From Verrucomicrobiota bacterium (GTDB lineage: Bacteria; Verrucomicrobiota; Verrucomicrobiia; Verrucomicrobiales; Verrucomicrobiaceae): a stretch of 8,592 bases of DNA. Position numbers and translations under genes: made by a program. The stretch is taken from the NCBI GenBank assembly GCA_021413535.1, contig JAIOQF010000131.1, positions 1 to 8,592 on the forward strand. The letters run 5' to 3'. Positions 1 to 5,987 of the stretch are shown one piece after another. Within the stretch, counting starts at the first letter, position 1, and each line of letters opens with the position of its first letter. Under the pieces are notes generated by a model. It was not told where the DNA came from. It made no database searches and was given only the letters and a program-made list of their open reading frames with translations.

Positions 1-132
1 ATCATTCGCGAACACGGAGGCGAGATCGAACTAGAAAGCCGAGAAAGCGAAGGCACCAAAGTGACCATCTACCTGCCGCTCGTGGAGAAGAAGATGCGCT
101 ACCTTGAAGCGCCGGCGGTGGGAGGAGATTAA
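1..132 (+). CDS. Sensor histidine kinase, C-terminal end (partial)
   Basis: The reading frame is open from the left edge to a TAA at 130-132 and gives 43 residues. The piece REHGGEIELESRESEGTKV followed by TIYLPL is the typical last part of a HATPase_c domain: the 'HGG.I...S..G.GT.F...LP' pattern that includes the G2 box and final beta strand of two-component sensor kinases. After it comes a short tail of about 15 residues with no recognisable motif. The DHp and sensor domains and the start lie outside the window, so signal and partner cannot be told. It is convergent with the methyltransferase gene that ends at 352. A GHKL ATPase other than a two-component kinase cannot be fully excluded from so little sequence, but the motif order fits a kinase best. 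Confidence 0.85.
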   Translation: MIREHGGEIELESRESEGTKVTIYLPLVEKKMRYLEAPAVGGD

Positions 133-351
133 ATCCTCGCGTCACGGTCAATGTGCGACTTTAGCTGACAAGAATCTCTTGGCTCTTTGCAAGTTTTCAC
201 TTGAAGCTGCCCCGGCTGAAGCGCCAACGGCGCGTCTCATATTGCTTCCGTATAACGCGTGCTTTCAGCACTGATTTACGACTTGTATGAATTTCCGGGC
301 TTGCACCCCAAGCTAAGTATGAAATGCGCTTTTGGCGCTGAGATGATATCC
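133..351. other. Convergent intergenic gap with three 13-nt mini-hairpins
   Basis: This 219-bp gap separates the 3' ends of the kinase (+) and midA (-), so no promoter is required here and I see no gene. It holds three short perfect inverted repeats of the same geometry, a 5-bp stem and a 3-nt loop: CAAGA-ATC-TCTTG at 169-181, GCGCC-AAC-GGCGC at 221-233 and GTGCT-TTC-AGCAC at 259-271. A fourth, looser one lies at 326-338 (GCGC-TTTTG-GCGC). None is followed by a clear U-tract, so none is a convincing intrinsic terminator. The stretch around 203-240 has the look of a dispersed intergenic repeat, but that cannot be shown from one copy. Confidence 0.4.
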
Positions 352-1500
352 TCACAAACCAAGACGCTGCCGTGCATTGGCAGATAATTTCTCCGTAAGC
401 GGATCATCTGCACTTAGATTCTTGCCCAGCACCAGTGCGTGAAATGCCCGTCCCATGATTCCTGGATGCGTCAGCGAATGAAACTGCCGCAGCCAGCCAG
501 CATCTCTTGGGATATGGCTGCTTGATTCGGATTCAGCAAACAATCGCGTGAGGAAGCGCCCCTGCTCGATGAAATCGCTGATCTCCAACCCGCAATCCAA
601 AGCCTGCTGAGCCAGCCTCGTGAAATTCACATGCGCTGTTAGATCGCATTCTCCAAGGTTCTCCAGCACGCGATCATCCGATTGATGCGCCACATATCGT
701 CGCAGCGATCCGGCACGACGTTCTGGTGCAAAATAATCTTCCGCACTGTGTCCGTAATCGAGAATTAGAATCCGACCGCTGAATTGCGCCGCAGCCAGTT
801 CTCGCAGCCAGTCGAGCATCGCGAGATTGACTTCCGTGATGAAGCCATCAGGCAACACTTTCCTGATATCTGCGAGTTCATCCGCCAAGCGTGTCGACGA
901 CAAAGATTCGGGACCTAACTCAAACTCGCCGGATGGTGCGACACGCACCCACATTTCTTTCCATGCGCCATCGATGAACTGCACCCGGTGCACCGGCATG
1001 GCGTCGGGCAGCTCGTTGCAGAGAAAGACGGCTTGCTCCGGCATGGCAGCCAGTTCATTCAGATTATTCACCTGAGATAGTTTACTTGAAAAATTAGCCA
1101 GCGTTTTCAACTGCGCGACCCGATGATCATTGTCAGGTTCCACGATGATATATCGCACGTTGGCAAAAAGCTCCGGGGACTTGCGCTCCAGTCCTCTCAA
1201 GATGTCAGCCGCCAGCGTCCCGTCGTGTGCGCCCTGCTCGATAATCACAAAATCCTGCGGTGCTCCTGCTCCGCGCCATTCTCGTTCTACGAACAGACCG
1301 AGCAACTCCCCAAATGCCGGTCCGACACTGACACTGGTGAAAAAATCGCCAGTGCGACCGATGCGGCGCACCCCGCGACGGTAGTAGCCGGCTCCAGGTT
1401 CGTAGAGCGCAATTTGCATGACCTCCGCCCAAGGCAACGATCCACCCGCCGCACGGATGCGTTCACGGATGATGTCGGCGGCGGTGTTTGCGTTGGCCAT
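352..1500 (-). CDS. MidA/NDUFAF7-family SAM-dependent methyltransferase
   Basis: The 382-residue protein belongs to the MidA/NDUFAF7 family (Methyltransf_28, DUF185). The mitochondrial member NDUFAF7 methylates an arginine of the NDUFS2 subunit during complex I assembly; the bacterial role is not established. Visible family marks, numbered from the ATG at 1500: the N-terminal ALYEPGAGYY and GDFFTS blocks (about 31-56), the SAM-binding EQGAHDGTL (88-96), NELPDAMPVHR (162-172), LDYG (247-250), the RRAGSLRRYVAH block (261-272), DLTAHVNF (286-293), and a C-terminal LTHPGIMGRAFHALVLGK. Length is normal for the family. A TTG at 1542 would add 14 residues, but it lies in the -35 region of the proposed promoter and the extension has no family character. 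No Shine-Dalgarno is seen, and the predicted leader is only about 7 nt. It is divergent from the PBP gene. Confidence 0.88.
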   Translation of the reverse strand: MANANTAADIIRERIRAAGGSLPWAEVMQIALYEPGAGYYRRGVRRIGRTGDFFTSVSVGPAFGELLGLFVEREWRGAGAPQDFVIIEQGAHDGTLAADILRGLERKSPELFANVRYIIVEPDNDHRVAQLKTLANFSSKLSQVNNLNELAAMPEQAVFLCNELPDAMPVHRVQFIDGAWKEMWVRVAPSGEFELGPESLSSTRLADELADIRKVLPDGFITEVNLAMLDWLRELAAAQFSGRILILDYGHSAEDYFAPERRAGSLRRYVAHQSDDRVLENLGECDLTAHVNFTRLAQQALDCGLEISDFIEQGRFLTRLFAESESSSHIPRDAGWLRQFHSLTHPGIMGRAFHALVLGKNLSADDPLTEKLSANARQRLGL

Positions 1501-1521
1501 ATTCAGATGATGCGTTATACT
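1493..1521 (+). promoter_or_regulatory. Candidate sigma70-type promoter for the PBP gene
   Basis: TTGGCC (1493-1498) and TATACT (1516-1521) are 17 bases apart and match the sigma70 consensus at four of six and five of six positions. The predicted start of transcription is near 1528, giving a leader of 23 nt to the GTG at 1551 or 41 nt to the ATG at 1569. The -35 covers the start codon of the divergent methyltransferase gene (1498-1500), so polymerase bound here should compete with transcription of that gene. Activity is inferred. Confidence 0.45.
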
Positions 1522-1542
1522 GCGAGCCCACCCGGAAGCCAA
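1514..1542 (-). promoter_or_regulatory. Candidate sigma70-type promoter for the MidA-family gene
   Basis: Read on the minus strand, TTGGCT (1542-1537) and TATAAC (1519-1514) are separated by exactly 17 bases. They match TTGACA at four of six and TATAAT at five of six positions. Transcription would start near 1507, leaving about seven bases before the ATG at 1500. That fits a nearly leaderless gene with no Shine-Dalgarno. The -10 overlaps the opposing -10 of the PBP promoter. The elements are seen; their activity is inferred. Confidence 0.45.
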
Positions 1543-1550
1543 ATGGCTTC
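1535..1550 (+). other. Perfect inverted repeat in the PBP leader
   Basis: GAAGCC-AAAT-GGCTTC is a 6-bp perfect stem with a 4-nt loop that ends on the base before the alternative GTG start at 1551. In the PBP transcript it would form a small hairpin at the 5' side of that codon. In DNA it overlaps the -35 of the opposite promoter (1537-1542), so it could also be an operator. No regulator can be assigned. Confidence 0.3.
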
Positions 1551-1568
1551 GTGAATTTGCAGCAGCTC

Positions 1569-4112
1569 ATGGGCAAGAAAGGCAACGATTATCTCGATCT
1601 CATCCGCAAGAGCGGCAGCAATCTGCGCCGACGGGTGCCGTTTTTCCGGCGGACTTGGTTCGGCGTGCTCACGATTTTATTTCTAGTTGTCGGAGTAGCC
1701 GTGCTCGCCGTGATGCTGGCCGTGGTTCGTCCCTTGCGAGAACAGGCGGAGCTTTTTGATCTCGATGTCGTTCACAAGATCGAACGCGCCAGCATCATCT
1801 TCGACCGCAAGGGCGAGGAGATGGGCCGCATTTATGTTTTCAATCGCACGCCGGTAAAGATCGGGCTGGTGCCGATGCATTTCATTCAGGCGCTCACATC
1901 GGAGGAGGACTCGCGCTTCTTCCAGCACAGCGGCGTTGATTACATCGGCATCGTCCGGGCGATGTGGCTCAACTACAAGGCTGGCTCGGAGACACAGGGC
2001 GCAAGCACAATTACCCAGCAGCTGGCGCGCGATGCCTTCAAGCTCAAAGAGCTCGAGACCGGACAGAAGTCGTCTCGTTACAAACGCAAGCTGGTGGAGG
2101 CTTTCCTCGCAGAACGAATCGAGAATAAATTCTCAAAATCTGAAATTCTTGAGCTCTACCTCAACCGCATTTATTTCGGCGGCGGCTTCTACGGTGTGCA
2201 GGCCGCAGCCCAGGGTTACTTTGGCAAAGATGTCAAAGACCTCGACCTGCTGGAGTCGGCCACCATCTGCGGCATCATCAAAAGTCCGAACAACCTGCAG
2301 CCCCTTCGCTTTCCTGATCGCTGCAAGAAGGCACGCAACCATGTGCTCGACCGGATGCACGACGATGGCTTCATCACCGGAGAGGAACACGACAAATATT
2401 CCGCTGAACCGGTGGTTACGACAACGCGGGCAGCGGATTCCCGGTTGACCTACGTCTACGAAGAAGTGCGTCAGGAGGTGATGAAGATCGTCGGCGACGA
2501 GGCCGCGCAGCTTGGCGGCTTCAAAATTTATACCACCATTGATCGCGCACTGCAAAAGTCAGCGGAGGACGCGGTGAGCAAGCGGCTTGCGGAATTGGAA
2601 AAACGTCCAGGCTACATTCATCAGACCTACGCACAATACCGCGCCTTGTTGGACAATTACAAAAAGTCAATCAGTGCAAAAGAGAAGAAGCCCAGCCCCG
2701 AAGAAGGCGCGACAGAAATGGCGCGACCGCAGCCGGAATATCTTCAGGCTGCGGTGCTGATGATGGACAACCATGACGGTGGCATTCTCGCGATGGTCGG
2801 TGGCCGCAATTATCTGGACAGCATGTATAACCGTGCCGTGCAATCACGCCGGCCTGCGGGCACGGCATTCCTTCCGTTCCTCTACGCCGCTGCGTTCCAG
2901 AAGCCGGAATATTTTCCCGCGCTCCGCATCGAGGACGGACCCATCGACAATCGACGTGTCATGATCGGCGGACTGACCGGCATCCTCGGCGAATGGGGCA
3001 CGGAACAAGATGAGACAAAATATGCCGACACCATCACCGCGCGCGAAGCATTGTTGCAGAGTCGCAATGCGGCGACGGTGCGTCTTGGTGAAAAAGTCGG
3101 CCTGGAATCACTCAAAGAACTCGCACAGCGGGCCGGCATCAAATCTCCGTTGCGCGATTACGCCAGCAGCTTCCTGGGCACCAGCGAGGTCAGGCTCGAC
3201 GAAATGTGCCTGGCTTACTCTGCCTTCGCCAACGGCGGGAAGCGACCGAAGGAAATTCGTCTCGTCCAACGCATCACCGACAAGGATGGCAAAGTCATCC
3301 ATCAGATCAAAGAGGAAGCCGAAGACGGAGTAACGGTGATGGATGAAATCGCGGCCTATCAAACGCACACCTGTCTGGTGGACGTGCTGAAACGCGGGAC
3401 GGGAAAACCCGCCTATAATGAATACGGTCTGGGAAGTTTCCCTGCGGCGGGCAAGACTGGAACCAATTACGATTTCAAGGACTTGTGGTTCGTCGGCTAT
3501 ACCAGCGCCATCACGTGCGGCGTGTGGTGCGGTTTTGACCAGCAGAAATCCATCTACACCGGCGCGTTCTCCAACCGCATCGCCCTGCCCATCTGGGTCG
3601 ATGCCATGAACGCCACCAAAACAGATTACAAGCCCGAGGAAATCGCGCCCCCGCAGGACGCATACTTCGTCGAAGTATGCCGCAAAAGCGGCCTGCGCGC
3701 CACCGATGCCTGCTACGAAAAAGTTCCCGATCCTCTCCATGGCGGTTCCCGTTCTGTTCGAGACACGCAGAAGGAAGTGCTGCGCCGCGGTTCACCGTTC
3801 GATCAATACTGCGATCAACACAGCAATGCCGATATCCCGGGAGGACTTGGTGCAACTCGACCCGAGGAAGTCGGCATGCTCCCTCCGTCCGAAACCGATC
3901 ACAAGCTGGCCGGGGTCGAACCCATCCGCATGCATAGCCCCGCTTTGCTGGGCATTGATCCCTACAACAGCGTGCAACCCCTGCTCCGCGCCCTGCCCGT
4001 GAATCCCGACGGCACAGCCATCAAACGCGCCCTGCCCGTTGAAGATGATCAATCCGCTGTGCCGCCGCCCATCAAGCTTCAGCCGCCTCCACCGCTGAAA
4101 CTGGAGCCGTGA
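1569..4112 (+). CDS. Class A penicillin-binding protein (PBP1A-like) with degenerate transpeptidase SxxK motif
   Basis: This 847-residue protein is anchored in the inner membrane and should polymerise lipid II into glycan strands in the periplasm. Numbered from the ATG at 1569: a basic cytoplasmic N-terminus, one membrane segment (about 31-53), then a GT51 domain with EEDSRFFQHSG (catalytic Glu about 113), GASTITQQLA (144-153), a second Glu at 177 in LVEAFLAERIE, and EILELYLNRIYFGGG from 192. A linker with the usual GGFKIYTTID leads to the transpeptidase domain. SRN (498-500, SxN box) and KTG (629-631) are intact, but the SxxK position reads PAGTAFLPF, giving Thr432 and Leu435 where Ser and Lys are needed. 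The C-terminus has the family's paired-cysteine region and a proline-rich tail. Start choice: ATG 1569 is preferred; GTG 1551 is possible; ATG 1488 lies upstream of the likely promoter and inside midA. The GT domain is probably active and the transpeptidase probably not. Confidence 0.9.
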   Translation: MGKKGNDYLDLIRKSGSNLRRRVPFFRRTWFGVLTILFLVVGVAVLAVMLAVVRPLREQAELFDLDVVHKIERASIIFDRKGEEMGRIYVFNRTPVKIGLVPMHFIQALTSEEDSRFFQHSGVDYIGIVRAMWLNYKAGSETQGASTITQQLARDAFKLKELETGQKSSRYKRKLVEAFLAERIENKFSKSEILELYLNRIYFGGGFYGVQAAAQGYFGKDVKDLDLLESATICGIIKSPNNLQPLRFPDRCKKARNHVLDRMHDDGFITGEEHDKYSAEPVVTTTRAADSRLTYVYEEVRQEVMKIVGDEAAQLGGFKIYTTIDRALQKSAEDAVSKRLAELEKRPGYIHQTYAQYRALLDNYKKSISAKEKKPSPEEGATEMARPQPEYLQAAVLMMDNHDGGILAMVGGRNYLDSMYNRAVQSRRPAGTAFLPFLYAAAFQKPEYFPALRIEDGPIDNRRVMIGGLTGILGEWGTEQDETKYADTITAREALLQSRNAATVRLGEKVGLESLKELAQRAGIKSPLRDYASSFLGTSEVRLDEMCLAYSAFANGGKRPKEIRLVQRITDKDGKVIHQIKEEAEDGVTVMDEIAAYQTHTCLVDVLKRGTGKPAYNEYGLGSFPAAGKTGTNYDFKDLWFVGYTSAITCGVWCGFDQQKSIYTGAFSNRIALPIWVDAMNATKTDYKPEEIAPPQDAYFVEVCRKSGLRATDACYEKVPDPLHGGSRSVRDTQKEVLRRGSPFDQYCDQHSNADIPGGLGATRPEEVGMLPPSETDHKLAGVEPIRMHSPALLGIDPYNSVQPLLRALPVNPDGTAIKRALPVEDDQSAVPPPIKLQPPPPLKLEP

Positions 4113-4130
4113 AGCACGATCAGATGGCTT

Positions 4131-4155
4131 AGCGCGAGTTGAGTTTAACCGCGCT
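4131..4155 (+). other. GC-rich hairpin downstream of the PBP gene
   Basis: AGCGCG (4131-4136) pairs with CGCGCT (4150-4155), and inside it GTT pairs with AAC across one bulged A, giving about nine pairs and a 6-nt loop. It lies 18 bp after the PBP stop and has no U-tract directly behind it. It may protect the PBP message or pause polymerase ahead of the weak U-rich hairpin at 4158-4178. Confidence 0.35.
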
Positions 4156-4157
4156 CC

Positions 4158-4178
4158 AAGAAAGCAATTTGCTTTTTT
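4158..4178 (+). terminator. Weak terminator-like U-rich hairpin between PBP gene and rex
   Basis: AAAGCA-ATT-TGCTTT (4161-4175) is a 6-bp stem. It extends to about nine pairs with one G-U if the six-T run (4173-4178) is used in the stem. Only two pairs are G-C, so it is a poor intrinsic terminator, and partial read-through from the PBP gene into rex is likely. Confidence 0.3.
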
Positions 4179-4186
4179 GCTTCAGT

Positions 4187-4202
4187 TCGTGAAAATTCAC
4201 AA
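4187..4202 (+). promoter_or_regulatory. Rex-operator-like inverted repeat at the rex start codon
   Basis: TCGTGAA-AA-TTCACAA ends on the base before the rex GTG. The right arm is a perfect copy of the TTCACAA half-site known for Rex in Gram-positive bacteria, and the left arm differs at one base. The spacer is two bases, not the usual four, so it is an imperfect match. Rex repressing its own gene is common, and a site here would block initiation. An unrelated similar sequence (GTGAA-A-TTCAC, 620-630) inside midA shows that such matches can arise by chance. Confidence 0.4.
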
Positions 4203-4823
4203 GTGCTGAAGACGGAAATTCCTCGCAAGACCATCTACCGCCTCTCAATCTTTCAACGCTGCCTTCAGCGACTGAAAGAGAACAAGGTGGAAACCGTTTC
4301 GTCCGAAGCCCTGGCCAAAGCCGCTGGCGTCAAATCCACCCAGTTGCGCAAGGATCTGACTCACTTCGGACAGTTCGGCACGCGCGGTCTGGGTTACAAT
4401 GTCGCTGGCCTGAGCGGCGCCATCGCCGAAGTGCTGGGCAGCTCGCGCCTTCAGCCCGTGATTCTGGTTGGAGTCGGCAACCTCGGCTCCGCACTCCTGC
4501 GTTACGGCGGATTCCAAAAGGAAGGTTTTGAAATTGTCGCCGCCTTTGATTCCCATCCTGTCCCAGCGCGAGTCAAGGGACTCAAGACATCTCTCTTGAA
4601 TTCCACGGAGCTCACAAAGTTCATTCGCGAACAAAATATCAAAATGGTCATCCTGACTGTTCCGGCGCAGTATGCTCAGGAGGTGGTCAATGAATTGGTC
4701 GCTGCAGGCATTCAGGCCATCCTCAACTTCTCCCCCGTCGTGCTCGAGGTTCCCAAAAACATCATCGTCAACAACGTGGATCTGGCCATGGAGTTGGAAA
4801 ATCTGAGCTACTTCATTCGCTGA
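4203..4823 (+). CDS. rex: Redox-sensing transcriptional repressor Rex
   Basis: Rex is a homodimeric repressor that binds operators when the NADH/NAD+ ratio is low and leaves DNA when it binds NADH, controlling fermentation and respiration genes. The 206-residue protein has the full family architecture. A winged-helix domain spans about residues 5-80, with VSSEALAKAAGVKSTQLRKD as the recognition region, followed by FGQFGTRGLGYNV. A Rossmann fold follows with VGVGNLG (89-95) and the acidic residue of AAFD at the end of the second strand (D116), the usual NADH ribose contact. The domain-swapped C-terminal helix is VDLAMELENLSYF (192-204). The start is GTG; no Shine-Dalgarno is visible, and the start is chosen because LKTEIPRKTIYRL matches the normal Rex N-terminus. 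A 72-codon gene begins two bases after the stop. Regulation is probably by itself, through the inverted repeat at 4187-4202. Confidence 0.95.
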   Translation: MLKTEIPRKTIYRLSIFQRCLQRLKENKVETVSSEALAKAAGVKSTQLRKDLTHFGQFGTRGLGYNVAGLSGAIAEVLGSSRLQPVILVGVGNLGSALLRYGGFQKEGFEIVAAFDSHPVPARVKGLKTSLLNSTELTKFIREQNIKMVILTVPAQYAQEVVNELVAAGIQAILNFSPVVLEVPKNIIVNNVDLAMELENLSYFIR

Positions 4824-4825
4824 TC

Positions 4826-5044
4826 ATGCCTCTCGACCGACCCGCCGCCATCGCTCAGATTCGTGAAGCCGCGAAAAACATCGTGCTCCAGCTGATGAAA
4901 ATCCATCCCGCGCTGCCTGCGCTCAACGATGCAGAAACTCAGGGCGAGTGCATCAAGTCCCTCCACGAGATGACCGTGCATCTTGAGATCATCAAAAAGA
5001 AAATCGGCAAACTGGAACGCAGCGACGACAGCACGCTGCTCTGA
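4826..5044 (+). CDS. Small hypothetical protein downstream of rex
   Basis: I do not recognise this 72-residue protein. Its ATG lies two bases after the rex TGA (TGA-TC-ATG) with no ribosome-binding motif of its own, which points to translational coupling with rex. The sequence is rich in Ala, Leu, Ile, Lys and Glu. It looks wholly alpha-helical, with two helical stretches (about 6-27 and 36-65) joined by the loop HPALPALNDAETQG, and a charged end. It has no signal peptide, no membrane segment, one cysteine (in GECIKSL) and no metal motif. A helical hairpin that binds a partner protein would fit, but that is a guess. It is real rather than a shadow in my judgement because of the tight junction with rex and the sensible composition. 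The reverse-strand reading frame over the same bases is less protein-like. Confidence 0.65.
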   Translation: MPLDRPAAIAQIREAAKNIVLQLMKIHPALPALNDAETQGECIKSLHEMTVHLEIIKKKIGKLERSDDSTLL

Positions 5045-5046
5045 TC

Positions 5047-5970
5047 TCACTCAACGAGCGCTTGCCGGCCTTGTTCCAGAGCCGCCAGCGTCCAGATGAC
5101 TGGATAGGTTTTCTCGTGATACCACAAACGCGCAAAGTAGAGGCCGATGGGTGCCGCTGGAAAAGTCGTTCCGTTTTGCGTCTGTTCCATCAACCACTGG
5201 GTGCCGCGCTGGACGGGCTCCACTAGAACCAGGAGATCGATATCCGGCAACGCTAACAAATTTAGACAAGCTGCCAGCGCGTGCACGGCATTCGCCGTTT
5301 CTTCCAAGGTTGGATCAACGCCTTTAGCACCACCCCAGCCGCCCGAGGGATGCTGACTGGCGATGATAAAATCCACACCCTGCTGCAAAGCGGGACGCGC
5401 GAGTCCATGCGCGCGAAATACATGAGCCAGCGCCAGCACCACCATCGCGGTGCCATGCACCGGATTGTTCTCGCCTGAAGTGTGTTCACTGCCAAACCAA
5501 AGCGGAATCCACGAACCGTCGTCATTCTGTGTATTAATTAAATACGCGATGGCGCGTTCTCCGCTTTTCGCGATTCGCGATTTGATCTCACAGCCCAGCA
5601 AATGATCCCAAAGATGAAACGCCCACAAGGCATGAGCCGTAATCTCCGGCGTGCTGCGGTCGAACGGCAGCGCGCCCCAACCACAACAGAACGTGGGAAT
5701 CCCGCCGTCACGATTTTGCAAATCAAGCAGCCAGGTGATGCCCGCTTCAATCGCGGGAACAATTTCACGGCGATTTTTTTCCGATTCGCAAAGATGCCAC
5801 AATGCAATCAAGGCTCCACTCGTGTCATCCGCGTCCGGCACGCCGCCCGGCAGATCTGTCCAGGCCCAGCCGCCCGGCGCGGCATTTGTAAATGGGTGAA
5901 CAGATTTGTATTGCTGATTGAGCAGCCAGTCTTTGAGAGGAGCGCAGACACTCTTGTCCGCTTCATTCAT
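5047..5970 (-). CDS. Squalene-hopene-cyclase-like protein, C-terminal half of a split gene
   Basis: This 307-residue ORF is the C-terminal half of a squalene-hopene-cyclase-like terpene cyclase (prenyltransferase/squalene oxidase repeat family). It carries the acid that protonates the polyene: the DxDD motif reads DADD (46-49) in PGGWAWTDLPGGVPDADD. Behind it come repeated QW-type motifs typical of the alpha/alpha-barrel: WLLDLQNRDGG (about 80-90), YLINTQNDDGSW (143-154), FIIASQHPSGGW (201-212) and WLMEQTQNG (259-267). CGWGALPFDRS (96-106) and the closing GLYFARLWYHEKTYP (276-290) are also family blocks. The ATG at 5970 is the first usable start; the frame is open upstream to 6270, but that part has no cyclase character and overlaps the N-terminal ORF. 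No Shine-Dalgarno is present. Alone it lacks the N-terminal half of the barrel, so activity would need association with the partner ORF at 5988-6842. Confidence 0.8.
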   Translation of the reverse strand: MNEADKSVCAPLKDWLLNQQYKSVHPFTNAAPGGWAWTDLPGGVPDADDTSGALIALWHLCESEKNRREIVPAIEAGITWLLDLQNRDGGIPTFCCGWGALPFDRSTPEITAHALWAFHLWDHLLGCEIKSRIAKSGERAIAYLINTQNDDGSWIPLWFGSEHTSGENNPVHGTAMVVLALAHVFRAHGLARPALQQGVDFIIASQHPSGGWGGAKGVDPTLEETANAVHALAACLNLLALPDIDLLVLVEPVQRGTQWLMEQTQNGTTFPAAPIGLYFARLWYHEKTYPVIWTLAALEQGRQALVE

Positions 5971-5987
5971 AGTCGCGGCTTTGCGGC

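Noticed and set aside
248..260. TATAAC in the 133-351 gap as a promoter -10
   Set aside because: There is no -35 at 16-18 bases upstream (the sequence there is the GC hairpin) and no plus-strand gene follows.
620..630. GTGAA-A-TTCAC, similar to a Rex operator
   Set aside because: It lies deep inside the methyltransferase coding region and has a 1-base spacer; most likely coding-driven chance.
1548..1558. TTCGTGAATTT upstream of the PBP start as a Rex half-site
   Set aside because: Only one arm resembles the half-site and no second arm follows at any usual spacing.
1488..1568. PBP start at ATG 1488, adding 27 residues
   Set aside because: It precedes the predicted start of transcription (about 1528), overlaps the first codons of the divergent gene, and the extension is unlike a cytoplasmic PBP tail.
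3108..3740. 210-codon open frame on the minus strand inside the PBP gene
   Set aside because: It lies opposite the conserved SxN/KTG part of the transpeptidase domain and is explained by GC-rich codon use there.
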